A stretch of DNA of 42,523 nt from an uncultured Lachnospiraceae bacterium (lineage in GTDB: Bacteria > Bacillota > Clostridia > Lachnospirales > Lachnospiraceae), in NCBI GenBank assembly GCA_910584585.1, contig CAJUBP010000040.1, forward strand, positions 5,407 through 47,929. Direction: 5' to 3'. Position numbers and translations under genes: made by a program. Shown one piece after another: positions 7,916 to 14,799 of the stretch (position 1 is its first letter; every line of letters begins with the position of its first letter). Below the pieces are notes generated by a model, which did no database searches, had not been told where the DNA came from, and saw nothing but the letters and a program-made list of their open reading frames with translations.

Positions 7916-8395
7916 ATGAGAAGAAAAGACCGTGAAATTACACAGACAGACGATATTTTTTCCGTTATTGAAGGATGCAGCACTGTGCGCATTGCCATGG
8001 CAGAGGGCAATATGCCTTACGTAGTCGCCCTTAATTTCGGCTTTGACCGCCAGGGAGACACATTAATTTTGTATCTGCACAGCGCCGCCCAGGGCAGGAA
8101 AATAGATATTTTAAAAAAGAATCCCAACGTATATTTTCAAATGGACTGCAGCCAGGGGCCAACTCCCGGGATCCCCGGCAATCCCTGCAGCTGCAGTTGG
8201 AAATTCGACAGCGTAATGGGCAGCGGGCAGGCTGTTTTCCTCACAGAACCCGCTCAGAAGGAACATGCCCTGAACCGGATCCTGCAATGCGCCGGCAACG
8301 CGGAGGAAACTTTCGCATTTCCTGAAAAAATGCTGGAAAACACCTGCGTATGGCAGATTGTGTCGGAGGATTTTACTGGAAAACGCCACGAATAG
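7916..8395 (+). CDS. Pyridoxamine 5'-phosphate oxidase-like flavoprotein (NimA-type)
   Basis: 159 residues, the only plus-strand gene. The start (MRRKDREITQTDDIFSVIE), the core MPYVVALNFGFD and the HSAAQGRKIDILKKNPNV segment match the split-barrel FMN-binding family that includes NimA-type nitroimidazole reductases. The His in YLHSA and the Lys-rich helix are the usual cofactor-contact region. AAAGGAA lies 7 nt before the ATG. It is monocistronic, divergent from the leader RNA and convergent with ldh. A role in reducing flavin or haem-like or nitro compounds is family-based only; no substrate can be read from the sequence. A possible -10 (TATGAT, 7853-7858) has no clear -35. Confidence 0.88.
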   Translation: MRRKDREITQTDDIFSVIEGCSTVRIAMAEGNMPYVVALNFGFDRQGDTLILYLHSAAQGRKIDILKKNPNVYFQMDCSQGPTPGIPGNPCSCSWKFDSVMGSGQAVFLTEPAQKEHALNRILQCAGNAEETFAFPEKMLENTCVWQIVSEDFTGKRHE

Positions 8396-8432
8396 TTCCC
8401 TCACCGCCGGAAAACATGTTTCACACACGCTT

Positions 8433-9398
8433 TTAGTACAGCAGTTCCAGCCCTCCAGTCACTTTCTTAAGGGCAGCTGCCGATCGTTTCAGCTGCTCCA
8501 GTTCTTCCTCGTCCAGAGATACAGGCACATGGGCTTCCACGCCGTTCATGCCCAGCACAGCCGGCATGCTGAGGGCAACGCCTTCCATTCCGTAATTGCC
8601 GTGCTGGATTGAGGATATGGGGAGAATGGACTTCTCGTCCCTCACAATGCATTCACAGATTCGTTTTACAGCCATGGCGATTCCGTAATAGGTGGCCTGC
8701 TTTTTGGAAATTATTTCATAGGCGCTGTCCTTTACCTTTTCCGCAATTTTGTCCATCGCTTCTTCATGGTTAAAATGCCCCCGCATTTCACAGAAATCAT
8801 CCACCGGAATGCCGGATACATTGGCGCTGCTCCAGGCGGCAATCTCGCTGTCTCCGTGTTCGCCGATAATAAATGCGTGAACGCTTCGGCTGTCCACACG
8901 CAAATGCTCGCTGAGGGCATACTTGAGCCTTGCCGTATCCAATACTGTGCCGGAACCTAAGACTCTTTCCTCTGGAAAACCTCCAATCTTAACTGCCGCG
9001 TAAGTCAGGATATCCACTGGGTTTGACACCACCAGAAGAATTCCCTGAAAATCCCGTTTTGCAATTTCCGGTATAATGCTTTTGTAGACAGCTACATTTT
9101 TATGGACCAAATCAAGCCTGGTTTCCTCCGGCTTCTGATTTGCCCCTGCCGTTACAATAATAATGGCGGAATCTGCAATATCGTCATAAGTTCCGGCGTA
9201 AATTTTCATCTGTCCGGCAAAAGGAATTCCGTGGGCAATGTCCTTCGCCTCTCCGTCCGCTTTGTCAAAATTGGCGTCTAAAAGCACAAGTTCTGTAAAA
9301 AGCCTGCTCTGCATCAGGGTAAACGCTGTGGCAGAACCTACAAACCCGCAGCCGATTATGGCCGCCTTTTTTGCATTAATTTGTTTTTCCATAGTCAT
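8433..9398 (-). CDS. ldh: L-lactate dehydrogenase
   Basis: 321 residues from ATG 9398. This start is preferred because AAAGGA lies 6 nt upstream; the ATG at 9404 touches the ribosome binding site. It converts pyruvate and NADH to L-lactate in the cytoplasm, restoring NAD+ during fermentation. Seen: the Rossmann motif IIGCGFVGSATA, the substrate loop Arg in GANQKPEETRLDL, VSNPVDILTY, and the catalytic His in FIIGEHGDSEIAAWS. The Gln in ANQKP is the residue type that selects lactate over malate. It is monocistronic, convergent with the PNPOx-like gene; no convincing promoter was found in the 290 bp upstream. Confidence 0.95.
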   Translation of the reverse strand: MTMEKQINAKKAAIIGCGFVGSATAFTLMQSRLFTELVLLDANFDKADGEAKDIAHGIPFAGQMKIYAGTYDDIADSAIIIVTAGANQKPEETRLDLVHKNVAVYKSIIPEIAKRDFQGILLVVSNPVDILTYAAVKIGGFPEERVLGSGTVLDTARLKYALSEHLRVDSRSVHAFIIGEHGDSEIAAWSSANVSGIPVDDFCEMRGHFNHEEAMDKIAEKVKDSAYEIISKKQATYYGIAMAVKRICECIVRDEKSILPISSIQHGNYGMEGVALSMPAVLGMNGVEAHVPVSLDEEELEQLKRSAAALKKVTGGLELLY

Positions 9399-9630
9399 AT
9401 TCATTCCTTTCGGGGAAATACAGCAATGAAAAGACAATCCTGTATTTCTTGACAGTTCCTAAACATCGCAGGATAGAAGCTGTTTTTTCACAGTATGCCC
9501 TCTTCTGTTTACGTCTATTCATCTTTTAAGGAACTTTTGGAACTAAATCAGCTTGATAATATGCCGTTTTAAAGCAAAGCGGTATCAACTATAAATTCTA
9601 AAAACCTTTTCTGCCACAGAACAAGTTGAC
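9399..9630. other. Intergenic stretch between tRNA-Leu terminator and ldh
   Basis: No gene seen. It contains a direct repeat GGAAC-TTTT-GGAAC (plus strand, near 9530-9543) and a CTGT-N6-ACAG dyad near 9480-9493. Either could be an operator for ldh, but neither fits a named consensus well. Confidence 0.3.
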
Positions 9631-9685
9631 AAAAGAGCCGCAAACCCTTGATTTTACAATAGAATCTCGGATTCACGACTCTTTT
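9631..9685 (-). terminator. Probable terminator of tRNA-Leu
   Basis: AAAAGAGTCG (9685-9676) pairs with CGGCTCTTTT (9640-9631) with one G-T pair. The 35-nt loop carries its own GAATC-CGA-GATTC hairpin. A short T-rich tail follows on the minus strand. Confidence 0.45.
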
Positions 9686-9692
9686 TCATTCG

Positions 9693-9776
9693 TGCGGAAG
9701 ATGGGACTTGAACCCACACGAGCATACACCCACAAGATCCTTAGTCTTGCCTGTCTGCCAATTCCAGCACTTCCGC
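9693..9776 (-). tRNA. tRNA-Leu (anticodon AAG)
   Basis: 84 nt. Acceptor stem GCGGAAG/CTTCCGC with discriminator A73; D-stem CTG/CAG; anticodon stem CAAGA/TCTTG with loop CTAAGGA, giving anticodon AAG (plus-strand 9740-9742); a long variable arm (type II tRNA); T-arm GTGGG-TTCAAGT-CCCAT. The 3' CCA is not encoded. It is transcribed alone from the promoter at 9795-9823. Confidence 0.95.
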
Positions 9777-9794
9777 ATTTCTGACGACTTGTAA

Positions 9795-9823
9795 ATGATA
9801 CCAAATTCCCGCTGAATTGTCAA
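9795..9823 (-). promoter_or_regulatory. Sigma-A promoter of tRNA-Leu
   Basis: Minus strand TTGACA (9823-9818), 17 bp, TATCAT (9800-9795) preceded by TGG (extended -10). The predicted start near 9788 is 12 nt before the mature tRNA 5' end. Confidence 0.85.
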
Positions 9824-9919
9824 TGGCCTTTTGAAATTTTATAGATATTTTTTCAAAAGCCCCGGCTTTCATGGGTTTATCAAAATAAATAATTTGCAGC
9901 TCCCCTGCTCTCTTGCCCG

Positions 9920-11401
9920 TTACTTCTTTCTTGCAATGATAAATAAATGATACATCTCTTTTTCATCCATGCTGTATTCTTTCAGCAGCGTGAATTCTTT
10001 TCTTAGCCGGAGCTGTTTTTTGATATAATTTTTCTCATTGGAATAGAGGATCATGGTTCCGCTGTCTGTCAGAATTTCCTCTGCTTTTTCAAAAAATTTC
10101 TGATAAAACAGATCATGCTCTTCTCTTGTTTTCTTTCCCCGATCCGGCATGTTTGTTATAATTTCATCAAAAAGATAGTCATGCTGAAACGTAAAAAAAT
10201 CGCGGTGAACATAATTCACCTGTTTTCCCGCCAGTCTGGCATTCTCCCAGGCTCCGTCAATGGCCTCCCCGAAGGTGTCAATTCCATACATCACTCTGGC
10301 CGGACATACTCTGTCCCGCTCGATCAGCATGGTTCCCACGCCGCAGAACGGGTCTAAAATCTGCGCCCGCTCCGCCAGATAGGGCTTTGCCAGATAAGCA
10401 ATCAAAGCGGCCTGTTCCGGCCGTATCGAAGAGGCAACGCTGCATCTGCGGTAAGCAAAGCGCTCTTCCCGAAAGGTATACAGCTTCACCAGGGGCAAAA
10501 AGGTCCCTTCCCGCCCCTCCATCAGACGGATTTCCACTTCATAGTCCGAAGTGGAATTATACAGCCTGCGGCCCGTCTCCTGTTCCAGCGCAAATGCGCA
10601 TTTTTTTGCAAAATCACTGCGTTTATCCAGCGGCATCCGGCTGTGAATTCCAAGACGGAAGCAAAAACTGTCCGCCGCCTTATGAGCCTTGTCCAATAAT
10701 TCTAAAAGGTTGGATTCCGCCAGGGCTTTTGCCGCCAGCTTCGGATCAGGCTCCAATCTTTTACGATTCAGGGGAAACAGCAGCTCCCGGTATGTGGGAA
10801 TCTCTATGATGGGCCTGATGTGGCTGGTAATCACCCGGACTCCGCTTTTTAAAATGGTAATCTCTCCGTTCTTTACCTGTTCCGCCGTAGCCTGCTGATA
10901 TTGTTTTCCAGTGGTAAGGATCAAATCGTATGTCTCATCGTAGCCCTGGAATCTATGCCTTTTACGGGGTTCGTCCCGGCGCGCCAGAGTCCGCAGAGCT
11001 CTCAGCTCTTCCCGGATGTGTTTCTCCTCTTCCTCCTTCGGCTGATACTGCTCCAATACCTCCAGACGCTTTTTCAGCTTTGGCAGACACTCCTGACAAT
11101 CCAGTTCCGCCAGGGCAGACAGATAATTGCTCTTGATAAAAAGCTTCTCTTCCTTCTCATATGCTTCATACAGCGGCTCTGCAAACGCTTTCTGTCCAAG
11201 CCTGCCCAGCACCAAAGCCGCATTTCCCCGCACCTTCGGCTCTTCATGGCCCAAAAGCTCTGTCAGCAGCCTGTAATCTCCCTGCAGAAGTTCTGACAAT
11301 TCTTCTTTTGCCTCTTCTTTTTTCAGTTCCTGCTTTAACGCAATCAGGTCTTTTCTCAGATTTTCACCCGTTTTCAGGCTTTCATACTGTTCCTTAACCA
11401 T
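9920..11401 (-). CDS. HEAT-repeat / THUMP-like / Rossmann methyltransferase (probable RNA methylase)
   Basis: 493 residues from ATG 11401, which has AGGAG 6 nt upstream; a GTG at 11422 overlaps the amidase stop but lacks a good site. About 40-130 is HEAT-like helical repeats (KVRGNAALVLGRLG). About 170-300 resembles a THUMP-type RNA-binding region (NSTSDYEVEIRLMEG, LVKLYTFREERFAYRR). The C-terminal third is a UPF0020-type methyltransferase with SAM motif ILDPFCGVGTMLIE and motif IV DEIITNMPDRG. Relatives that methylate guanine N2 carry NPP(Y/F) there, so NMPD is atypical. An RNA N-methylase acting on rRNA or tRNA is likely; the target is unknown. Co-transcribed with the amidase. Confidence 0.8.
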   Translation of the reverse strand: MVKEQYESLKTGENLRKDLIALKQELKKEEAKEELSELLQGDYRLLTELLGHEEPKVRGNAALVLGRLGQKAFAEPLYEAYEKEEKLFIKSNYLSALAELDCQECLPKLKKRLEVLEQYQPKEEEEKHIREELRALRTLARRDEPRKRHRFQGYDETYDLILTTGKQYQQATAEQVKNGEITILKSGVRVITSHIRPIIEIPTYRELLFPLNRKRLEPDPKLAAKALAESNLLELLDKAHKAADSFCFRLGIHSRMPLDKRSDFAKKCAFALEQETGRRLYNSTSDYEVEIRLMEGREGTFLPLVKLYTFREERFAYRRCSVASSIRPEQAALIAYLAKPYLAERAQILDPFCGVGTMLIERDRVCPARVMYGIDTFGEAIDGAWENARLAGKQVNYVHRDFFTFQHDYLFDEIITNMPDRGKKTREEHDLFYQKFFEKAEEILTDSGTMILYSNEKNYIKKQLRLRKEFTLLKEYSMDEKEMYHLFIIARKK

Positions 11402-11418
11402 ATCATTCTCCTGTTTTG

Positions 11419-12186
11419 TCACTCAGGCTCCGTTCCATATGTATCCAGATACTTCTGCACATCCTCTTTAAACTGTGTCCAGGCATCTTCATTTTTCACA
11501 TAATAGATCGGACATTCCTTTCCGGTCACATCATAGTGGCGGATCACATTCTCCACCGGAAGGTTGAATTTGCTGCAAAGCCAGGCTGTCAATTCCACTA
11601 AAGAATCATAAGTTTCCTGGGTAAACTGCCCCGTCTCGTCCTTATGGCAGCACTCAATGGACAGCGTGTCCACATTGCGGTCATTGGAAGCATAAGACAT
11701 CTCCGTGCTGGGAATGCACTGGATCACCTCGCCCTCTGTTCCCACAACAAAATGGCTGCTGGCCTTGGTCTTCTGGGTATCCTTCAAACTCTCAAAATAG
11801 CTGCGGTTCTGGGCTGCTGTGGTTCCCGGATTAGCCGTGTAATGAATGACAATGCCTTTCACTTCCTCTAATGCCGTCTGAGGCCTGGAATAAGGATTGG
11901 GCGTCAGCAAATCCACCTGAAATTCCGGCGTCTGGGCTATCACTTTCTGCTGAAAGCCCTTTTCCTCCTCTTTCTCCTTCTTGACGGTCTTAGGCGCTTC
12001 TTTTTTGGCCTGCACTTCATCCGGGGAAGTATCTTTATGAAAAATCCTTGAAACCCCGAACACAATCAAAAAAATGCCGAAACCGACAATCAGCGCCCGT
12101 TTCATAATCTGTATGGTTCTTTTCCTTTTTCTGCGCCGTTTTCTGGCCAGATATGCTTCTCTCCTTCTTCTTTCCTCACTGTTCAC
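11419..12186 (-). CDS. N-acetylmuramoyl-L-alanine amidase (amidase_2), membrane-anchored
   Basis: About 255 residues from GTG 12186, preceded by GGAGAG at 7 nt; a GTG at 12201 is the other possible start. A basic N-terminus (RRRKRKRT) and one membrane segment (ALIVGFGIFLIVFGVS) place the catalytic part outside. A Lys/Glu-rich linker leads to the zinc amidase: IVIHYTANPG with the first zinc His, SSHFVVGTEG, and RHYDVTGKECP with the second His and the Cys ligand. Family members hydrolyse the MurNAc-L-Ala bond of peptidoglycan in wall remodelling or spore processes. It sits 17 bp before the methyltransferase gene; the pairing has no obvious functional logic. Confidence 0.9.
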   Translation of the reverse strand: MNSEERRRREAYLARKRRRKRKRTIQIMKRALIVGFGIFLIVFGVSRIFHKDTSPDEVQAKKEAPKTVKKEKEEEKGFQQKVIAQTPEFQVDLLTPNPYSRPQTALEEVKGIVIHYTANPGTTAAQNRSYFESLKDTQKTKASSHFVVGTEGEVIQCIPSTEMSYASNDRNVDTLSIECCHKDETGQFTQETYDSLVELTAWLCSKFNLPVENVIRHYDVTGKECPIYYVKNEDAWTQFKEDVQKYLDTYGTEPE

Positions 12187-12273
12187 TGTACTTCTCTCCA
12201 CTCTTTTTGCAAATTGGTATAATCCTGTTTGGGCTTCCGATTTACGGAGCTAATCCTGATGATCCTTTTTATT

Positions 12274-12282
12274 ATTATAGCA
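12274..12282 (-). promoter_or_regulatory. Extended -10 promoter of the amidase operon
   Basis: TATAAT (12279-12274) preceded by TGC on the minus strand. The -35 region is T-rich and weak. The predicted start near 12267 gives a leader of about 70-80 nt. Confidence 0.5.
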
Positions 12283-12375
12283 CCACTTTTTTAAAAAAAG
12301 AATTAACTTTCTTTAAATTTTTTGTAAGAAAAAAGTAAGAAAGATGATTGTCCGCGCTGACCGTAAGAAAGTGGT

Positions 12376-13668
12376 TCAGGACTGCCCCAAGCCCGCCAGA
12401 AAATATTGTTCCATAATGTTCAGCGTTTCATTCATCTGTTCTTCTGTATGAGCCAGGGATAAAAACATCGCTTCAAACTGGGAAGGCGCCAGATAGACGC
12501 CATGGTCTGTCATGTAATTGCAGTAATCCGCAAATGCTTTGGTATCCGATGTCTTGGCGCTCTCGTAATCTGTGACCTCTGTGTCTGTAAAATACAGGCA
12601 TCCCAGGGAAGCCACATGGTTTACCTGCCAGGAATATCCTGCACTCCGAAGCATTTCCTGCACTTTTCCAAAAAATTTATCCGATTTTTCATTCAAATCC
12701 CTGTAATACTCCGGATGCTCTTTTAACATGGTAAGCTGGGTAATTCCCGCCGCCATCGCAACAGGATTTCCGCTTAAAGTCCCTGCCTGGTATACGCCGC
12801 CAGAGGGAGATACCAGTTCCATAATTTCCCGTTTTCCTCCGTAAGCGCCCACCGGCATGCCGCCGCCGATAATTTTCCCAAAGGTGGTGAGATCCGGCGT
12901 CACGCCGTAATATCCCTGAGCTCCGTCTATTCCCAGACGAAAGCCGGTAATCACCTCGTCAAATATCAAAAGCGCGCCGTATTCCTCACAAATTTTCCGA
13001 AGTCCCTGCAAAAATCCAGGTTTCGGGGGCACTACCCCCATATTTGCGGCGACGGGCTCCACAATCACCGCCGCAATTTCCTCTCCGCATCTTTGAAAAT
13101 GCTCTTTCACGCTGTCCAAATTATTATAATCCGCAGGCAGCGTATCCCTGGTGCATCCTTCGGGGACTCCCAGACTGTCGGGAACGCCTGAGGTCATTAC
13201 GCCGGAACCTGCCTGAACTAAAAGGCCGTCGGAGTGCCCATGATAGCATCCCGTAAATTTGATGATTTTATTCCTTTTGGTATAGCCTCTTGCCAGGCGG
13301 ATGGCGCTCATCACCGCTTCTGTGCCGGAATTCACCATCCGCACCATTTCTATGGAGGGAATCAGGCCGCAGACCAGTTTCGCCATTTCCACCTCTATGG
13401 CAGTGGCGGCCCCAAAGCTCAGCCCCCGTCTGCAGGCGTCTATGACGCTGTCCAATACCTTCTCATTGGCATGTCCCAGGATCATAGGCCCCCAGGATCC
13501 TACATAATCAATGTACTGATTGCCGTCCTCATCATAAATGCAGGCCCCTTTCCCGCTTTTGATAAACCTGGGAGTCGCCCCCACAGAGCCAAAGGCCCGT
13601 ACCGGCGAATTGACGCCGCCCGGCATTACTGTTACCGCTTCCTGAAATAATGTTTCTGATTTCGTCAT
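12376..13668 (-). CDS. hemL: Glutamate-1-semialdehyde 2,1-aminomutase
   Basis: 430 residues from ATG 13668, chosen for AAGGAG at 6 nt and for the family-typical opening (SETLFQEAVTVMPGGVNSP); the frame extends to 13776 but that stretch has no homology. A PLP enzyme that turns glutamate-1-semialdehyde into 5-aminolevulinate, the precursor of haem, sirohaem and B12. Seen: SGTEAVMSAIRLARG, FTGCYHGHSDG, FDEVITGFR, and the PLP Lys in TTFGKIIGGGMPVGA (about 263). It follows hemB by 114 bp; that gap contains a 41-bp duplication that copies the ribosome binding site, start and first codons. Confidence 0.95.
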   Translation of the reverse strand: MTKSETLFQEAVTVMPGGVNSPVRAFGSVGATPRFIKSGKGACIYDEDGNQYIDYVGSWGPMILGHANEKVLDSVIDACRRGLSFGAATAIEVEMAKLVCGLIPSIEMVRMVNSGTEAVMSAIRLARGYTKRNKIIKFTGCYHGHSDGLLVQAGSGVMTSGVPDSLGVPEGCTRDTLPADYNNLDSVKEHFQRCGEEIAAVIVEPVAANMGVVPPKPGFLQGLRKICEEYGALLIFDEVITGFRLGIDGAQGYYGVTPDLTTFGKIIGGGMPVGAYGGKREIMELVSPSGGVYQAGTLSGNPVAMAAGITQLTMLKEHPEYYRDLNEKSDKFFGKVQEMLRSAGYSWQVNHVASLGCLYFTDTEVTDYESAKTSDTKAFADYCNYMTDHGVYLAPSQFEAMFLSLAHTEEQMNETLNIMEQYFLAGLGQS

Positions 13669-13726
13669 TGCCTGCTCCTTTATACAAATAATGTTTCTGA
13701 TTCCGTCATTGGCTGCTCCTTTTCGC
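13645..13726 (-). repeat. 41-bp tandem duplication of the hemL ribosome binding site and start
   Basis: Two copies, 13645-13685 and 13686-13726 on the plus strand, differ at only a few positions. Each holds AAGGAG, ATG and the codons for T-(K/E)-S-E-T-L-F. The 41-bp period is not a multiple of 3, so the upstream copy is out of frame with hemL. Confidence 0.85.
13680..13709 (-). CDS. Possible 9-residue upstream ORF created by the duplication
   Basis: ATG at 13709, with AAAAGGAG about 6 nt upstream, encodes MTESETLFV and stops at TAA 13682-13680. The TAA overlaps the AAGGAG of hemL, so a ribosome ending here would stand on the hemL initiation site. Expression is inferred from signals only. Confidence 0.35.
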   Translation of the reverse strand: MTESETLFV

Positions 13727-13782
13727 AATGTAGGGCGCCTGTTAACTTTTAAGGCAGCCCTGGTTTCCTGTATCAAAATGCT

Positions 13783-14766
13783 TCAGCCAATTCGCCCTTC
13801 TGTTATGTATTGTGCCAGTTCCTCGGCAAAATAAGTAAGATAAATGTCGGTTCCGGCCCGGAACGCACTTGCCGCCATCTCACAGACAATGCTTGCCTCG
13901 TCAATAAATCCGGCTCCGGCAGCCGCCTTGACCATGGAATATTCTCCGCTGACGGAATAAGCGGCCAGCGGAAGATTGGTCCTGTCTTTCACTTCCCGGA
14001 TTAAGTCTCCGTAAGCCATTGCCGGCTTCACCATCAGAATATCCGCCCCTTCTTCGGCGTCAAGCATAGCTTCCTTTATGGCTTCTCTTCTGTTGTGATA
14101 ATCCATCTGATAGGATTTGCGATCTCCGAAAGCCGGCGCAGAACCTGCGGCGTCCCGGAATGGCCCGTAAAAGGACGAGGCAAATTTCACGGCATAAGAC
14201 ATAATGGGCGTATTGCAGTATCCGTTCTGATCCAGCATTCTGCGGATTGCGGCCACCCGCCCGTCCATCATATCGGAAGGCGCCACCATATCAGCGCCTG
14301 CCTGCACCTGGGAAAGGGCCGTTTTGGCCAGATATTCCAGAGTCTTATCATTGTCCACTTCCTGTCCGCAGAGAATGCCGCAATGTCCGTGAGAAGTATA
14401 TTCGCACATACAGACATCGCCGATGAAGTACATATCCGGAAAGGTCTCTTTGGCCTTTCGGAATGCTTTCTGGACAATTCCGTCCTGGGCGTACGCGCCG
14501 CTTCCCAGTTCATCCTTATGATTCGGAATTCCAAAAAACATGACAGACGTAACCCCCGCATTCTGAAGCTCTGTCAGCTTTTCCTCCATCCGGTCTACGC
14601 TGTAGCGGTACTGGCCCGGCATAGCTGAAATCTCTTCCTTAATATTCGTGCCCTCTGTTACAAACATCGGATAGACCAGAGATGATTTGTCCATCCTGGT
14701 TTCCCGCACCATCTTGCGCAAAATGCTGTTTCCCCGCAGACGGCGGGGACGATTTAATAATTCCAT
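13783..14766 (-). CDS. hemB: Delta-aminolevulinic acid dehydratase (porphobilinogen synthase)
   Basis: 327 residues from ATG 14766 with AGGAGG upstream. It condenses two 5-aminolevulinates to porphobilinogen in the cytoplasm. Seen: the zinc-site Cys cluster DVCMCEYTSHGHCG, the catalytic Lys regions MSYAVKFASSFYGPFRDA and LMVKPAMAY, and SVSGEYSMVKAA. Presence of the Cys ligands indicates a zinc-dependent type. It lies 33 bp after the GTPase-nuclease fusion and before hemL. Downstream tetrapyrrole genes hemC and hemD are not in the window. Confidence 0.96.
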   Translation of the reverse strand: MELLNRPRRLRGNSILRKMVRETRMDKSSLVYPMFVTEGTNIKEEISAMPGQYRYSVDRMEEKLTELQNAGVTSVMFFGIPNHKDELGSGAYAQDGIVQKAFRKAKETFPDMYFIGDVCMCEYTSHGHCGILCGQEVDNDKTLEYLAKTALSQVQAGADMVAPSDMMDGRVAAIRRMLDQNGYCNTPIMSYAVKFASSFYGPFRDAAGSAPAFGDRKSYQMDYHNRREAIKEAMLDAEEGADILMVKPAMAYGDLIREVKDRTNLPLAAYSVSGEYSMVKAAAGAGFIDEASIVCEMAASAFRAGTDIYLTYFAEELAQYITEGRIG

Positions 14767-14799
14767 CTGTTTTCCCTCCTGCATATCCGGCATGCTCTC

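Noticed and set aside
9480..9493. Rex-type operator before ldh
   Set aside because: The CTGT-N6-ACAG dyad matches the Rex consensus poorly and no promoter was found near it.
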